Source: Arctopsyche grandis
Taxonomy: Eukaryota; Arthropoda; Insecta; Trichoptera; Hydropsychidae
Direction: 5' to 3'
Assembly: GCF_051622035.1 (NCBI RefSeq)
Contig: NC_135357.1
Location: 19,947,256 to 20,011,255, forward strand
Length of the DNA stretch: 64,000 nucleotides
Numbering within the stretch: the stretch's first letter is position 1; every line of letters begins with the position of its first letter. A program made the position numbers and the translations under genes. The notes beneath the pieces were generated by a model that did not search any database, was not told the DNA's origin, and was given only the letters and a program-made list of their open reading frames with translations. Below, one piece after another: positions 48,985-61,890 of the stretch.

Positions 48985-51258
48985 AGAGTCTACGGCGGTA
49001 ATGACTCACTCCTTGAATGGAATTCTCTCTCAAGTACCGCCTTTTTCTCAACACATCTTGGATAAATGCGAGAAAAATAATATCCAAACCTCCAACAAGG
49101 TAAGAGTGACGATGGATGATAGCTTAGCTAATAGAAACCTGTATTTAGCCACGTACAATGTAAGAACGTTATCGAGTGAAGGAAGTGTGTTTGCATTAGA
49201 GAATGAATTAGAAAATATCAAATGGGATATAGTAGGACTTAGTGAAGTAAGACGAAAACAGGAAAATCAAATAATCCTAAAAAGTGGTAACTGTCTCTAC
49301 TGGAGAGGGCTACCAAATGGTAGAATAGGAGGAGTAGGGTTTCTTATCAACAAGAGAATAGAAAGAAATATTATAGAAATAAGCGATATATCGGAACGTA
49401 TATGCTATGTAGTATTAAGAATCTCGAGCAGGTAAACTTGTCAAATCTTCCAAGTGTACGCCCCCACATCTAGCCACCCAGACGAGGAAATAGAAGACTT
49501 CTACAAAAAACTATAGGGCGCATACGATAATAGCCGCCACCACTTTAAAATAATCATGGGCGACTTAAACGCAAAAATAGGACAAAAGGCAAATACAGAA
49601 AAACAGTAGGCAATTTTGGTACCGGCCAAAGGAACGAAAGAGGCGATCGCCTCATAGAATTCGCAGAACACAACAGGCTCTTTATCACTAATTCAATTTT
49701 CAGGAAAAACACAAACAATAAGTGGACTTGGGAGAGTCCTAAAGGAGACGGAAACGAGATCGATTTCATCCTAACAAATGCCCTGCATTCCGTTAAAGAC
49801 GTTAGTGTTTTAAGTAAAGTAGTAGCGATCACAGATTAGTCCGTGCCAAGATGGCCATTAATATAAACTGCGAACGTAGGAAATTAATAAAAGGATGCAG
49901 TAACTCTCCAGATTTCGCTCAACTAAGGTCTAGGAAAAAGGAATTCGAACTCGAACTTGGAAATCGATACGGGAAATTAAACCCAGAAGCAGACATCGAG
50001 GAATTGAACACTGTAATTAGTTCGGTTCTAACCTCAACAGGTAAGAAACTAGGTGGATTCAGGAAACAGATTAAGCTAAGCAAAATTTCAGAGGAAACAA
50101 AAAACCTAATTAAGCATAAAAGGAAGTTAGATAGGGATAATAATAAGCAAGAATACAATCTAGTAAATAAGGAAATTAAAAAGAGAATAGTCAGGGATGT
50201 CAGGAATTTTAACAGCAAGCTAATAGAAAATACCATTAAGAATAACCGTAGCCTGAAAAAGTGCAAACAAGATCTTTTCTTAGGCAAAAACCAAATGATC
50301 GCAATCAGATCAGAGAGCGGAGTAATAATTAGGAATAGAGAAGAGATCATAGACAGAGTTTATACGTTCTATGCAAAACTTTACGAGAACAACAACGGTC
50401 AATTTCCCGCTCCGGAATCGACACACGGCCAAAGGGTTCCTGCAGTATTGCCTAGCGAAGTAGAGGCTGCGCTAAAAACTGCAAAGAATGGTAAAACCCC
50501 AGGGGAAGATAATATTCCCATTGACCTACTAAAATGTGGCGGCCCCCCCCTAATTAATATCTTAGCTAGGCTTTTCAGCAAATGCATCCAGAACCAAGCT
50601 ATACCAGAAGGATGGAATAACGCAACTATCATTTTAATACACAAAAAAGGCGACAAAAGTGATATCAAGAACTACCGACCCATTAGTTTACTTTCAGCGG
50701 TCTACAAGCTCTTCACGAAGGTTATTACAGAAAGGATGAAGAATATCCTCGACGAGAACCAATCTATAGAGCAGGCAGGGTTTAGGGCAAATTTCAGCAT
50801 AATGGACCACCTCCAAGTAGTTGGCGAACTAATCGAGCGCGCCAACGAATATCAACGGCCATTGTGCCTAGGTTTCGTCGATTATGAGAAAGCCTTCGAT
50901 ACAGTTAGCCATAATGCAGTACTTAACGCCCTACAAACACAGGGAGTCGCTTCTTGAGTCACCTTCGGTTCGCAGACGATATAGTTTTAGAAGCTCATGA
51001 TTCAGCTGACCTACTTATCAGACTAACACAGCTGGACAGGGAAAGTAGAAAAGTAGGATTAAAAATTAACGTAGATAAGACTAAACTAATGTTCAATAGT
51101 TATTGCATGCCTGGTAGCATCCCCTTAGATGATAAACCAGTAGAAGTAGTAAATAATTATTTATATTTAGGTCAAATAATTGACATGTCTGGTAGTAAAG
51201 ATGAAGAGATAGAGAGACGTATGAAATTTGGATGGAGTGCATTTGGACGGATGAATGC
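48985..51258 (+). mobile_element. RTE-like LINE, 5' part, degraded
   Basis: At 49111-49434 an APE-type endonuclease starts YLATYNVRTLSSEGS, then WDIVGLSEVRR. Frameshifts and stops follow (a YAPTSSHPDEEIEDFYKKL piece near 49455, MGDLNAKIG at 49557, NEIDFILTNALHSVKDV near 49755). At 49851-50957 comes the reverse transcriptase: NGKTPGEDNIPIDLLKCGG, KKGDKSDIKNYRPISLLSAV and CLGFVDYEKAFDTVSHNAVL. About 70 residues of the RT core are deleted at 50950, and the FADD motif resumes at 50955 (SHLRFADDIVL). The element is then split by the BEL insertion at 51258 and continues at 58463. Order and motifs fit RTE/endonuclease-RT LINEs. Confidence 0.88.
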
Positions 51259-51930
51259 TGTACAGACTCCAGGGATGTTCAACTCGAGAGCACCCCGGAA
51301 GTCGGTTTCGTAGAAGCTCGTGGTAAGCGTGGGCGGGGCTGGTTTCCTCCAAGGGATCTACAGGTCGTCGTCTGCGGTCTGGTCTCTGCTGCTGTCGGCT
51401 CGGCTCGATGTATATCTCTCTCTCTCTCTCGTACAGTGTGCGTAAGTGAGGGTGATACGGGACAAAGGCGGGAAATTGAATAGTAATGAAAACAGGTTAT
51501 AATTCTGTTTGTATGGTGACTGTATTTTATATATATATATATGTATATACAGAGATCAAGCAGGGGGGACAGAAAAAGGGGGGGGGGGGGGAGTCCGACT
51601 TGAAATTAGCGCGCACGTGTTCAAGAGGTTATGGTAACCTCACTCAACCACGTGGCTACGTGATCTGACTTCGACGAAGAGAGACCAGGAATTCCTCACT
51701 TCTCACCGGACGTATACTGAAGCTGTACTTCCAGTATCGTCTGCCGATCAAGGCTGAGCTGATCGGGACTCGGTGGTGGGAACCAACTCGGTAGCGAACA
51801 GAGATGTTCACTCGACCGACGCGGAAAACGAATAGGGGGCGGGTACGCGCGCTCGGCGCCGATCTCCCTCCAAAACGGCTCCTTTGGTCGTAACGCCACG
51901 AAAGCTGACCATGAAGACTTGGTCGGAACA
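51259..51930 (-). repeat. BEL/Pao 3' LTR
   Basis: Reads TGTACAGACTCC...GGTCGGAACA on the plus strand; TGTTCC...TGTACA in element orientation. It contains (TC)n and G-run microsatellites. Confidence 0.95.
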
Positions 51931-52375
51931 TACTCCCCCCGTTGGAAGTCAGAGGATCGAATTCCAAAACAAACAAGAATTAATGGTGCACAAGCGACTA
52001 ATGAAATACACAAAAACCAAGCAAGTAAGCAAAAAAATAACAACAAAATAAAAAACAACACAACAAAATAACCCAGTCAGCAAACAAAATAACATTAGTC
52101 CACCGTCAGTTTCCCATCCTACATAAGCAGCTGACTAAGCCGGCAAGAAACAAACAAAAAATAGACAAACAAACAACCAAAACACCAACAAATAACCAAC
52201 ACCAATGCTAGGTAACAATATTGTTCAACCGTTATCTGTCCCAATCTATCCTGATAGCTCCATTACAAAGCACCAATCAAACCAACAAGAGAAGCATAAA
52301 AGAAAAGCAACTCAAAAACTTAAGTTAAAACACATAAACTGAATCCACAACACAGATACAAATAACGCGCCAACT

Positions 52376-55300
52376 TTAATGTGGGACGTTATGAACGCTC
52401 GCCACTCCGTTGCACAAATTAACCGAATGTTGCTCAACAGGCAGTCGAGCAACTCGCCGAGCTGCTCTTTTGATAACTCCCTTTACTGTGCGAATGGTGA
52501 TGACTCGCACCACTCCGTCGTGGCCAGGATGAACGGCTAGGATCCGTCCCATGGGCCATTCCAAGGGAGGTGCGTTTTCTTCGGCGACTATCACCATATC
52601 CCCCGGCTGCAAGTTGGGTGACTCCCTGGAGCCACTCTTGTGGCGCTGCTGCAGTAGCGTGACGTACTCTCGGGCCCATCTCTTCCAGAAATGCTGCAAC
52701 ATCTGCTGCAGGTGCTTGTAAGTTGACACCCTCGCTAAGGGTTGATCGACCAGATCTTCCTGAGGTAGCGCAATCAGTGGCCCACCAACTAGGAAATGAC
52801 CAGGAGTGAGGGGAATTAGGTCGGAAGGGTCAGATGACAACGGGGTCAAAGGTCGCGAGTTCTATACGGCTTCTATTTGTGTTATTAGAGTATTCAAAGA
52901 CTCGTACGTTACGGTTGTACTACCCATGACGCGTTTTAAGTGGCGCTTCATTGACTTTACGGCGGCCTCCCACAGCCCACCAAAGTGCGGAGCCCGTGGT
53001 GGAATGAAGCGCCAGTTCATTCCCTTTTCAGAACAAAATGAATGTAGCGATTGCTTATGAGCGGTTGATGCTAGCAGTTTAGTGAGCATTCTATCGGTTC
53101 CTATAAAGTTAGTGGCGTTATCGGACCAGATCTCAGCCACGAGCCCCCTCCGAGATATGAATCTCTTCAGTGCGTCGATAAATGCCCTGGACGTTAAACT
53201 CTGCACTACCTCTAAATGAACAGCCTTGGTAGCAAGGCAAACGAATATGCAGATGTAGGCTTTCAGGAAAGACCGATTTCGGGACGCTTTCTCCTTGATG
53301 AGGATCGGGCCGGCGTAATCTACGCCACAATTAAGGAAGGGACGTGCCGGGGCAGTGCGTAATGCTGGCAAATCTCCCATTATGGGTTGTTGAAGTCTCG
53401 GTATGACCCGGGAGCACCGTACGCACCTTCGAATTTCGCGACTAACGGTGTTTCTCCCCCCGATTAGCCAATACCTTTCTCGAAGGTGGGCGGACACCAA
53501 TTGTGTGCCTGCATGGAGTAATTGTTCATGAGCGGCTCTAACTAGCAACTCCGTAATATGGGCTTTAGCTGGAACAATCAGAGGGTGCTTGCGCTCAAAC
53601 TGCCAATGAGTGTGGCTCAATCGCCCTCCCACCCGTAGGGCACCTTCTGGATCCAAAAAAGGTCTTAAGGCCTTCAGGCGATTGTTAGGAATTGGCAACG
53701 CTGATTCGAGTAGGGCAATTTCCCTTTTGTAAAATCGCGACTGAACGTGCTTGATGATTTTAGTTTCCGCGGCGATTAGTTCGGTACGCGATAGTGGACC
53801 ACTAATGGACCCCCTTCTTCTCAACGCCGCGATAAATCGTAGGCAATAGGCAGTAATTCTGGTCAACGTGTGCCACGAAGAGTATCGGGATAATAACTCC
53901 CAGTCACTAGTACTAGCGACTAGGGCTACACGCGTCCCTTTAGCCTCTATTTGAGGCTCTTCAATGGGAACCTGGCTCTTTGGCCATGTGTTCCTGTCCT
54001 GGAGGATCCATTTGGGTCCATTCCACCACAATGACATGGTTTGTAATTCAGAGGGCATGAATCCTCGAGACAAAGAATCAGCGGGATTGTCCTGGGAACT
54101 TATATGGTTCCAGGAATGCTTTCCACTCATTGACTGGATTTTGGCTACCCTATGGGACACAAAGGTCGTCCAACGTGAAGATTCACCCTTGAGCCAAGCT
54201 AACACGATGGTAGAATCAGTCCATAAAATCACCTCGTCAATCGGAACGGTGATTGCGACTCTAACTCGCTCTACCAATGTGTGAAGTAAATGGGCGCCGC
54301 ACAGTTCCAATCTGGGAATAGTCAAAGTCTTTAAGGGGGCGACTCGAGATTTTGCGCAAAACAATCTACAGACGCGATGTCCCAATCGGTCGGTGGACAG
54401 CGCATAAATGCATGCGCCGTATGCCTTTTGCGATGCATCGCAAAACCCGAGTAGCGTAATGCTCACCGGGTTAGGTAATAAAACATGTCTGGGAATCATT
54501 ATGTCCCTCAATTTGGGCAATTGTGATATGAAAATCTCCCATTGGGACGCTAATCTCTCGGGAATAGCCTCGTCCCAATTGAGGCCCCCGCGGAATAGTT
54601 CTTGCATTAACTGTTTTGCAAGAACGATGGTAGGGCCCAATAAGCCCAGTGGGTCAAACAACCGCGCTATTTGGGCTAGTATATTCCGTTTCGTGAATTG
54701 CGCATTTGTATTCAGATTGATGGGGAAAGCGAACGTGTCACATTTGGTGTGCCAGTTCAATCCGAGAGTGGATGTCTCGTCCTTGCTGATCACATGGCAG
54801 TGATCGGTGCCCTGATCGGAAGCGGGTATTATGGAGATGGGTTCAGTGGTGTTGGAAGCCCATTTTCGAAGAGGGAGACCAGCCCGAGCCAGAATATAGT
54901 TAATTTGCTCGGCCAGTTTTGTGAGTTCCTGGACGCTACTGGCACCCGAGAGCAAGTCATCGACGTAAAAGTCTCTGCTTAACACTGTGGAAGCTTCGGG
55001 AAATTCCGCCCTATGTTCATCGGCTAAGGCCCTCAAACAACGGGTTGCCAAGAATGAAGCACAGGCAGTGCCGTACGTCACAGTGTTTAGCTGATACGTT
55101 CGCGCCCCTTTACCCAAACCCCAGATAATGCGTTGAAATGGTTGGTCATCTGGATGTACCCTGATTTGTCGGTACATCTTTTCGATGTCCGCAGTCACTG
55201 CAACTGAGTGCTGCCGAAAACGTAATAAAATGTCGAATATGTCGTCCTGAACTCGTGGACCGACATGGAGAACGTCATTTAGAGATGTTCCCGAAGATGA

Positions 55301-57580
55301 CTTTGCCGACCCGTCAAACACTACGCGTAGCTTTGTAGTGAGGCTGCTTTCTTTGGAGACGGCGTGGTGAGGGAGATAGAAATTTGGGACGGATTCTGAA
55401 TTGCACTCCGACATATGCCCCAGATCGATAAATTCCTGCAGAAATGCCTCGTAACGATTGCGAAATTGTTCGTTACGAGCAAATCTGCCCTTAAGCGCAC
55501 GGAATCTTTTTTCCGCCGCAGTGCGTGAATCGCCTAATAAGTGACTGTCTGCCTTGAATGGCAGTCTGACCATAAACCGACCCGAAGAATCGCGAGTAGT
55601 CCCATGTATGAATGACTGCTCGGCGGGATGACCCTCATCTAACCCTACCTTGGAGGTGTTCGGTTCTTCTAGTTCCCAGAATGCTCTGATGGAGCGCATG
55701 AGTGAGAGATTGCAACTACGTGCATTGTTCGATGATGCGGGAGCGGCAATCGAACCACCTAAAATCCAACCGTACGCGGTGTTTAGCATGGTTATGCTTC
55801 CTTGTCTGTCACCGCGTGAAGGAATGGAAATGGTGCGCCTTCCGTTGCGCAATATGGCATGATAGATGTCGCTACCCATCACCATATCAACCGTACCGGG
55901 AGAGTCAAATGACGGATCAGCAAGGGGAAGATGAAGCGGCAAATGGCTCCGTATCTCAGACACATTGCGCGATGGCAGTTGATGCGTGATGTCGGACATG
56001 ATTGCGCAATCAATGTCCATGCCGGCGCCCTGGTTGGGGAGACGCGGTAGTATACGCACTACCGCGCCATAGGAGATGGACGTCCTATTTAAACCTACTC
56101 CCAGCAGGTTGACGTCCATCTTTTTTGACTTCAAGGCGAGTCGCCTTCTTAAGTCCTCGGACATTATGTTGACCTCGGAGCCATTATCAAGTAAAGCCCG
56201 CACTTTATGCAACTGCCCATCACGACCGCGTGCTTGTACTTCTACGGTACATAACAAAACGGTGCGGGAATGTGAAGGCGTCGCGTGTCTCACCGAATGT
56301 AAAACTGCTGACGGTTCTACGGGTTTGACGTACTTCGAATTCTGGGGGCTCTGGGAAGTTTTGACCTTGTTTGAAGGTGAAGCCTGATACGCCGTTGCGT
56401 CATGCAAGAGCGTGTGGTGCGCCCGACCGCAACGCACGCATCTTTGTTTGGTTCGGCACGCTTGAACCATGTGACCCGGTCTCAGACAGTTCAGACATAA
56501 CCTATGTTTGATAGCGGCCGCCCTACGCTCATCACCGCTCATACGGCGGAAAGATGTGCATGCTAGTAGCGAGTGCCTTCCGCTACAGTTGATGCAGGAG
56601 GGGTGTTCCCCTCCCACATGTAACGCGGCCGCCTTTTGGCCACTGACAACTCGAGGTTGGGCATTCGACTCGCCCTTTAGAACGAAGTCGGCATTTGCCA
56701 CGGCTTGGCACTGGCCCGTTAGGAAGTCCATCATGTTGACAAACGTGCAGTCTTCATACTTGGGAGCCTGAAGCTCCCATTGCTGAAGTGTGTGCCGGTC
56801 GAGTTTTCTGGTGATAAACATCACCAGAATCTCGTTCCAGGTCTCGACCCGGACGCCCAAGTTAACGAGCGCACGTACATGCATGTTAGCATCATCTATG
56901 AGACGACGCAAACTGACGTGATGGTTGCTCGCGACTGGCTCGGCTTCAAATAATGCCTGAAGATGATGTTGAATAACAATTTTTTTATTGTTATAGCGTT
57001 GATCCAAAATGGACCACGCGCGGGAGAAGGCATCGTCAGCTAACTCTAGGCCACTAACTACGCGACTGGGTTCTCCTTTCAGGACTGCCAACAAGTATTG
57101 GAAGCGGGCGATTTGCGAATTCTCGCCGGCCATAGCGGCCAAGAAGCGTTGTGCGAATTGGGGCCAATTTTGGATGTTGCCCTCAAACGTGGGCAACTCC
57201 AACTGGGGCAATTTGATTGCTGTATTTGATTGCGGTATCGGTGACTGCGGCACAGGTGTGACAGCGGATGTAACGACATCTAATGGCGGAACGTTAAATT
57301 GCGGCTCCCGTAAATTGATTGCTTCGGTGTATCGCACGATGGCGGCCATATATTCCCTATCAAATATGTCCACGACGGACTCGGAGGCCTGCGCCTCTTC
57401 TTGGTCCAGCTCGTCTATCTGATCTTGGACCGATTCAAATTCAGACAATAGTGGTTTGATCATTTCGAATCTAGCCTTGAGCTCGATGAGGCTTACATTG
57501 TCCCCCAATAGATTCGCGTTGCAAGTTAATTTAGCTCGAATACCTTTTCGTGCCTTTTTAAGAGCAATCAAAGCCTCCAT
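52376..57580 (-). pseudogene. BEL/Pao gag-pol polyprotein, split by one in-frame amber codon
   Basis: The frame starts at the ATG 57580-57578 (MEALIALKKARKG); upstream codons in the frame are hydrophobic leader noise. It is open to a TAG at 52864-52862 (1572 codons) and continues in the same frame to 52376 (161 more). In order it has: a BEL gag core (LPTFEGNIQNWPQFAQRF); a CCHC region (CLNCLRPGHMVQAC, CVRCGRAHHTLLH); an aspartic protease (VRALLDNGSEVNIMS, with DNG where DSG or DTG is usual); reverse transcriptase (TADIEKMYRQIRV, YVDDLLSG); RNase H (LLGFCDASQKAYGACIY); an integrase H2C2 finger (HEQLLHAGTQ...CVRC); and an integrase core (CGVDYAGP, IWSDNATNFIG, APHFGGLWEAAVKS). The stop falls after the integrase core, before the C-terminal domain (GDMVIVAEENAPPLEWPMGRI). 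Only this lesion was seen. Confidence 0.92.
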
Positions 57581-57789
57581 TATTGAACTGCGACGCAAAG
57601 CAAACAAAGGAAAAAATGGACGCGAAGAGAAAAAAAAATAAACAAAGGACAATGGATACGGACAAAACAAAATGGATGCTGGCGACCAAAAAAATAGCAA
57701 CCACAACAGAAAAATGCAAATGACGACCAACCTGGACTAGACGATGTTGGCAGACCAGCTCTGGAGGATTCGGCTATCGAAGGACCAAA

Positions 57790-58462
57790 TGTACAGACTC
57801 CAGGGATGTTCAACTCGAGAGCACCCCGGAAGTCGGTTTCGTAGAAGCTCGTGGTAAGCGTGGGCGGGGCTGGTTTCCTCCAAGGGATCTACAGGTCGTC
57901 GTCTGCGGTCTGGTCTCTGCTGCTGTCGGCTCGGCTCGATGTATATCTCTCTCTCTCTCTCGTACAGTGTGCGTAAGTGAGGGTGATACGGGACAAAGGC
58001 GGGAAATTGAATAGTAATGAAAACAGGTTATAATTCTGTTTGTATGGTGACTGTATTTTATATATATATGTATATACAGAGATCAAGCAGGGGGGACAGA
58101 AAAAAAGGGGGGGGGGGGGGGGGAGTCCGACTTGAAATTAGCGCGCACGTGTTCAAGAGGTTATGGTAACCTCACTCAACCACGTGGCTACGTGATCTGA
58201 CTTCGACGAAGAGAGACCAGGAATTCCTCACTTCTCACCGGACGTATACTGAAGCTGTACTTCCAGTATCGTCTGCCGATCAAGGCTGAGCTGATCGGGA
58301 CTCGGTGGTGGGAACCAACTCGGTAGCGAACAGAGATGTTCACTCGACCGACGCGGAAAACGAATAGGGGGCGGGTACGCGCGCTCGGCGCCGATCTCCC
58401 TCCAAAACGGCTCCTTTGGTCGTAACGCCACGAAAGCTGACCATGAAGACTTGGTCGGAACA
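57790..58462 (-). repeat. BEL/Pao 5' LTR
   Basis: Near-identical to 51259-51930. Differences noticed: a shorter TA run (near 58060) and a longer A/G run (near 58100). Confidence 0.95.
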
Positions 58463-58531
58463 AATGCTGTTTTTAAATCAAAAATGCCACTCTGCCTGAA
58501 AAAAAGGATCTTTGATCAATGCGTTTTGCCA
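58463..58531 (+). mobile_element. RTE-like LINE, 3' continuation
   Basis: After the BEL duplication the frame resumes as NAVFKSKMPLCLKKRIFDQC-VLPVM, which follows on from GRMNAV at 51258. It is cut off at the (ATG)n tract where the next LINE ends. Confidence 0.85.
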
Positions 58532-58532
58532 G

Positions 58533-58574
<42 letters not shown>

Positions 58575-58592
58575 ATTTATTTATTTATTTAA
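58532..58592. repeat. (ATG)n and (ATTT)n microsatellites at the LINE 3' junction
   Basis: About 13 ATG units are followed by ATTT units. Read on the minus strand they are the simple-repeat tail of the Jockey-like LINE. Confidence 0.85.
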
Positions 58593-60879
58593 TAGTTTTG
58601 GACCATTGTGGCATTACAGGAAGAACCTAATGCGCCACAATGGCCTACATTTGAAAAAGATATAAAAACATGATATAAAAACAAGTAAACTGGAAATAAA
58701 GGAAAAAAGCAAAAGCAGAAAACATGGTAAAATAAAATAATAAAAAAAAAGTAACAAAAGGAAAATAATACATCATTCAGAGAGAAAAAAAAAATAACAA
58801 AAGTGTAAAAATTAAAAATAAAATCCATAAATCCCATTCTTTGTTTACACTGAGCAAAATTAAAATAGTATATAAAAATGTACAAAGGAGAAAGAAAAAA
58901 TAAAATAAAATAAAACAAAATATGAATAAAAAATAAAATCACAGCGAGGCCCAAATGGAAGAGAGTAGATTAAGATTCCACACATTCAAATTAAGAAAGT
59001 AATGATGAGCGCAGGTTACCAGATAAATATGTTAAGATAATATCCGATAATCTACGCTCCCCAAGGTGGAAAATATCACATTCAGGGACAGCAGCAACGA
59101 TTTCATTGAGAAGTCGAATAGCTCGTGGAATAGGAGCCATTCGATAAAGAACTGTGCGAGCAGCAGGTACAACCATCAAATGATGATGTCTACCACGCAC
59201 ATAATTATTAGGGACATAAAGTCCCAACTGTTCCAGCAACAACGGGCATGACGTATTACCACGCAATAGCTGGAGAACGAAACGAATTAACGAGAAGTTT
59301 CTCCGAAGTTCAAGGGAATTATACCCAAGCATGCCCAAAAGGAAAGGAGTAGGATAGATATATGGGTAGTACCCATACTCTTTCTTATAAAGAAAACGAA
59401 GAAATGCTTTTTGCACTTTTTCGATAATAAGAGAGTAGTTTGCTTCATGCAGATTCCACACAATTGCATTATACTCTAGCTTACTTCTAACAAGCGAGTT
59501 GAAAAGCAAGCGAGAAGACAAGGGGTTGGAGAATAATCTAGCATATCTCAAGACAAATCCAAGTCGACGAAAGGAAACGTCAGCGATTGTCTTGATGTGG
59601 TTGTGAAAGGTGAATTGAGGATCAAAAGTGATACCCAAGTCGACCATTGATTCCAGACGCTTCAACAATACGGATCCAATGGAATATCCGTGACAATAGA
59701 GCGAATTCGCACGTCCATAACTCATAATAGCACATTTACTAGTATTCAGTTCAAGCCCTAAACTGGAACTGAACTCTAAAACAGCGTTAATATCAGCTTG
59801 AAGGAGAGAGGCTTGCCTCTCATCCTTAACAGCAAAGAATAGTTTAACATCGTCAGCAAACAAGAGACATGAAGCATTGCGTAGTACTTTTGGGAGGTTA
59901 TTAATGACTATTGTAAATAGTAAAGGGCCTAAGGTGGACCCCTGAGTTACACCAGATCGCGTAAAAAATGAAGGAGATTCATAAATACCATATCTAACAA
60001 AATGCTTCCTATCACTAAGATAAGAAGCAAAGAGTTTAAGAAGACGTGGAGAAAAGCCCACTTCAGCTAATCTGATCATAAGAGCGTCATTGTTGACAAG
60101 ATCAAATGCTTTTCGAAAGTCAAAGTAGGCTACATCAACTTGTTGTCCACGGTCAACTTTAGACATGGTATAATATGAAAAGCAGGCAAGATTAGTGGTA
60201 GTGGAACGACATGGTGAAAAACCATGCTGCTCATCACACAACAATCTTTTAAACTGCAAAAGAATCAAACGGTGAAGGATATTATCGAAAATTTTGGGAA
60301 TAGCCGAGATGATAGCAATAGGTCTGTAATTTTCAACCTCATTTTTAGAGCCACTTTTATGAATGGGAATGACTCTAGATAATTTCCATTTTTCAGGATA
60401 ATTACCAGAACCCAGAATAAGGTTAAAAATAAACTGAAGAGGCTCTAAGAGCGAATTACAGCATGCCTTTAACACTTTAAGGACCGCGGACGCCACATTG
60501 GCGTCCTGAATAGTCCAAGCATTGGCGCCCGCGGACGCCACATAGGCGTTCTCAAATACATGCAACTTTGCCAACAAAAAAAATATGGGTATTCCATTTA
60601 TGCTTCGAAAAATTATCAAGAGATGTCTAGATATATATACGAAAAATCAATTAATGATAAAATATATGTAAGTTTCACTATTTTCGGGAGATGTCAATCA
60701 TTTTGAAATTTCGTGTTTTTAAATACTGAAACATGAAATTTTTTTAATTTTATCATGCATACAGTGCATCCGATAATGTCGAAGAATTATTCAACGACAC
60801 ATCTGTGTCAAAAGAGCACTGTGAATAGACAAAAGTATCGTCTAGTTTCGCCCACTCTCCCGTTACAAAATTGACTCGT

Positions 60880-61085
60880 GTGAAAAAAATCGAAGCCCTT
60901 GGTTTAGTCGCATTATTGTATCGGATCACCATTCGTTTCGGTCGATGGAACATATTTTGAAGGAAAAAAATTTAAATCTGCAAACGAAGTGAAATCAGCT
61001 CTTCCCAACTATTTTGTATCTAAACCAGGAGGATTTTACGAAAAAGGAATTTATGATTTAGCCGAAAGATGACAGAGTTGTCGAT
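60880..61085 (+). pseudogene. mariner transposase C-terminal fragment inside the piggyBac element
   Basis: The plus strand reads SDHHSFRSMEHIL, then after a frameshift FKSANEVKSALPNYFVSKPG and FYEKGIYDLAER. These match the mariner end (third catalytic Asp in PSDYHLFRSM, and the FFxxGIxxLPERW motif). Only this end is present. Confidence 0.75.
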
Positions 61086-61619
61086 AATGTATGATTTATT
61101 TAATTTGTATAATTTATTTTAAAGTTAAAGAAAAAAAATTGAGTTTGATTTTTATTGAAAAAAATGAAATTAATTCGGGGTATATACCCGAGTATATATT
61201 ATGTATATATATGATAAATCGAGAGTTTAAAAATCGATCGATACACAATCGATTATTTAAAAATTTTTCCCATCAAAATATCTATCAAGTTCTTGGAAGG
61301 TCCAGTAATACACACCCCTATACTATAAACTATGTGAATTATGTGTTACAAACGTGTCAGAATTCGGAATTCCGAAACACATACTATGACCCACCCTTAC
61401 AGTCGGCCTGCACCATTTATATAAATGTGTTTTCGTTGTTTATTCGACTATTCACTATGCATTGAATGCAAGTTATTTGATATTTCCATATAGTATGGTT
61501 TGTTATCCATGGATGACTTTTCAACTTGATCCTGAAGGCACAAAAATATTTGAAAAAATCCAATGGACCATCGCGCGAATAGCATTGAGGTAACTTTTAC
61601 TCGAGTGATTATTATTTCA

Positions 61620-61890
61620 AAAATATAAAATATTTGTGTTTTTTTCGTAGTTTTATAATAAATATAGTTATTTTTAAATATAGTGCATTCAATTAGTGTA
61701 AACGTTTTTATAAACTCATAAAAAATCGATCACGGAGAATACAGGAGATGATACGCTGTTAGAGAAAAATTATACCAGAAATATAAAATATTAGTGTTTT
61801 TTTCGTAGTTTTATAATAAATATAGTTATTTTTAAATATAGTGCATTTAATTAGTGTAGACGTTTTTATAAACTCATAAAAAATCGATCA
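61620..61890. repeat. Direct repeat of about 120 bp, two copies
   Basis: ATATAAAATATT(T/A)GTGTTTTTTTCGTAGTTTTATAATAAATATAG...CTCATAAAAAATCGATCA(C/T)GG occurs twice at a period of about 155 bp, with three or four differences. Confidence 0.85.

Larger units (their letters stand above)
51259..58462 (-). mobile_element. BEL/Pao LTR retrotransposon, 7.2 kb, 5-bp duplication AATGC
   Basis: Two LTRs of 672 and 673 bp bound an internal gag-pol read on the minus strand. AATGC flanks both ends (51254-51258 and 58463-58467), and removing the element rejoins the RTE frame (GRMNAV to FKSKMPLCL). The PPT complement is TACTCCCCCCG (51931-51941) beside the 3' LTR. The primer site TGGTCCTTCGATAGCC follows the 5' LTR on the minus strand. 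The LTRs differ mainly in the lengths of a TA run and a G run, so insertion was recent. Confidence 0.95.

Noticed and set aside
53964-57641. Plus-strand frames of 60-137 codons
   Set aside because: They are shadows of the BEL gag-pol gene on the opposite strand.
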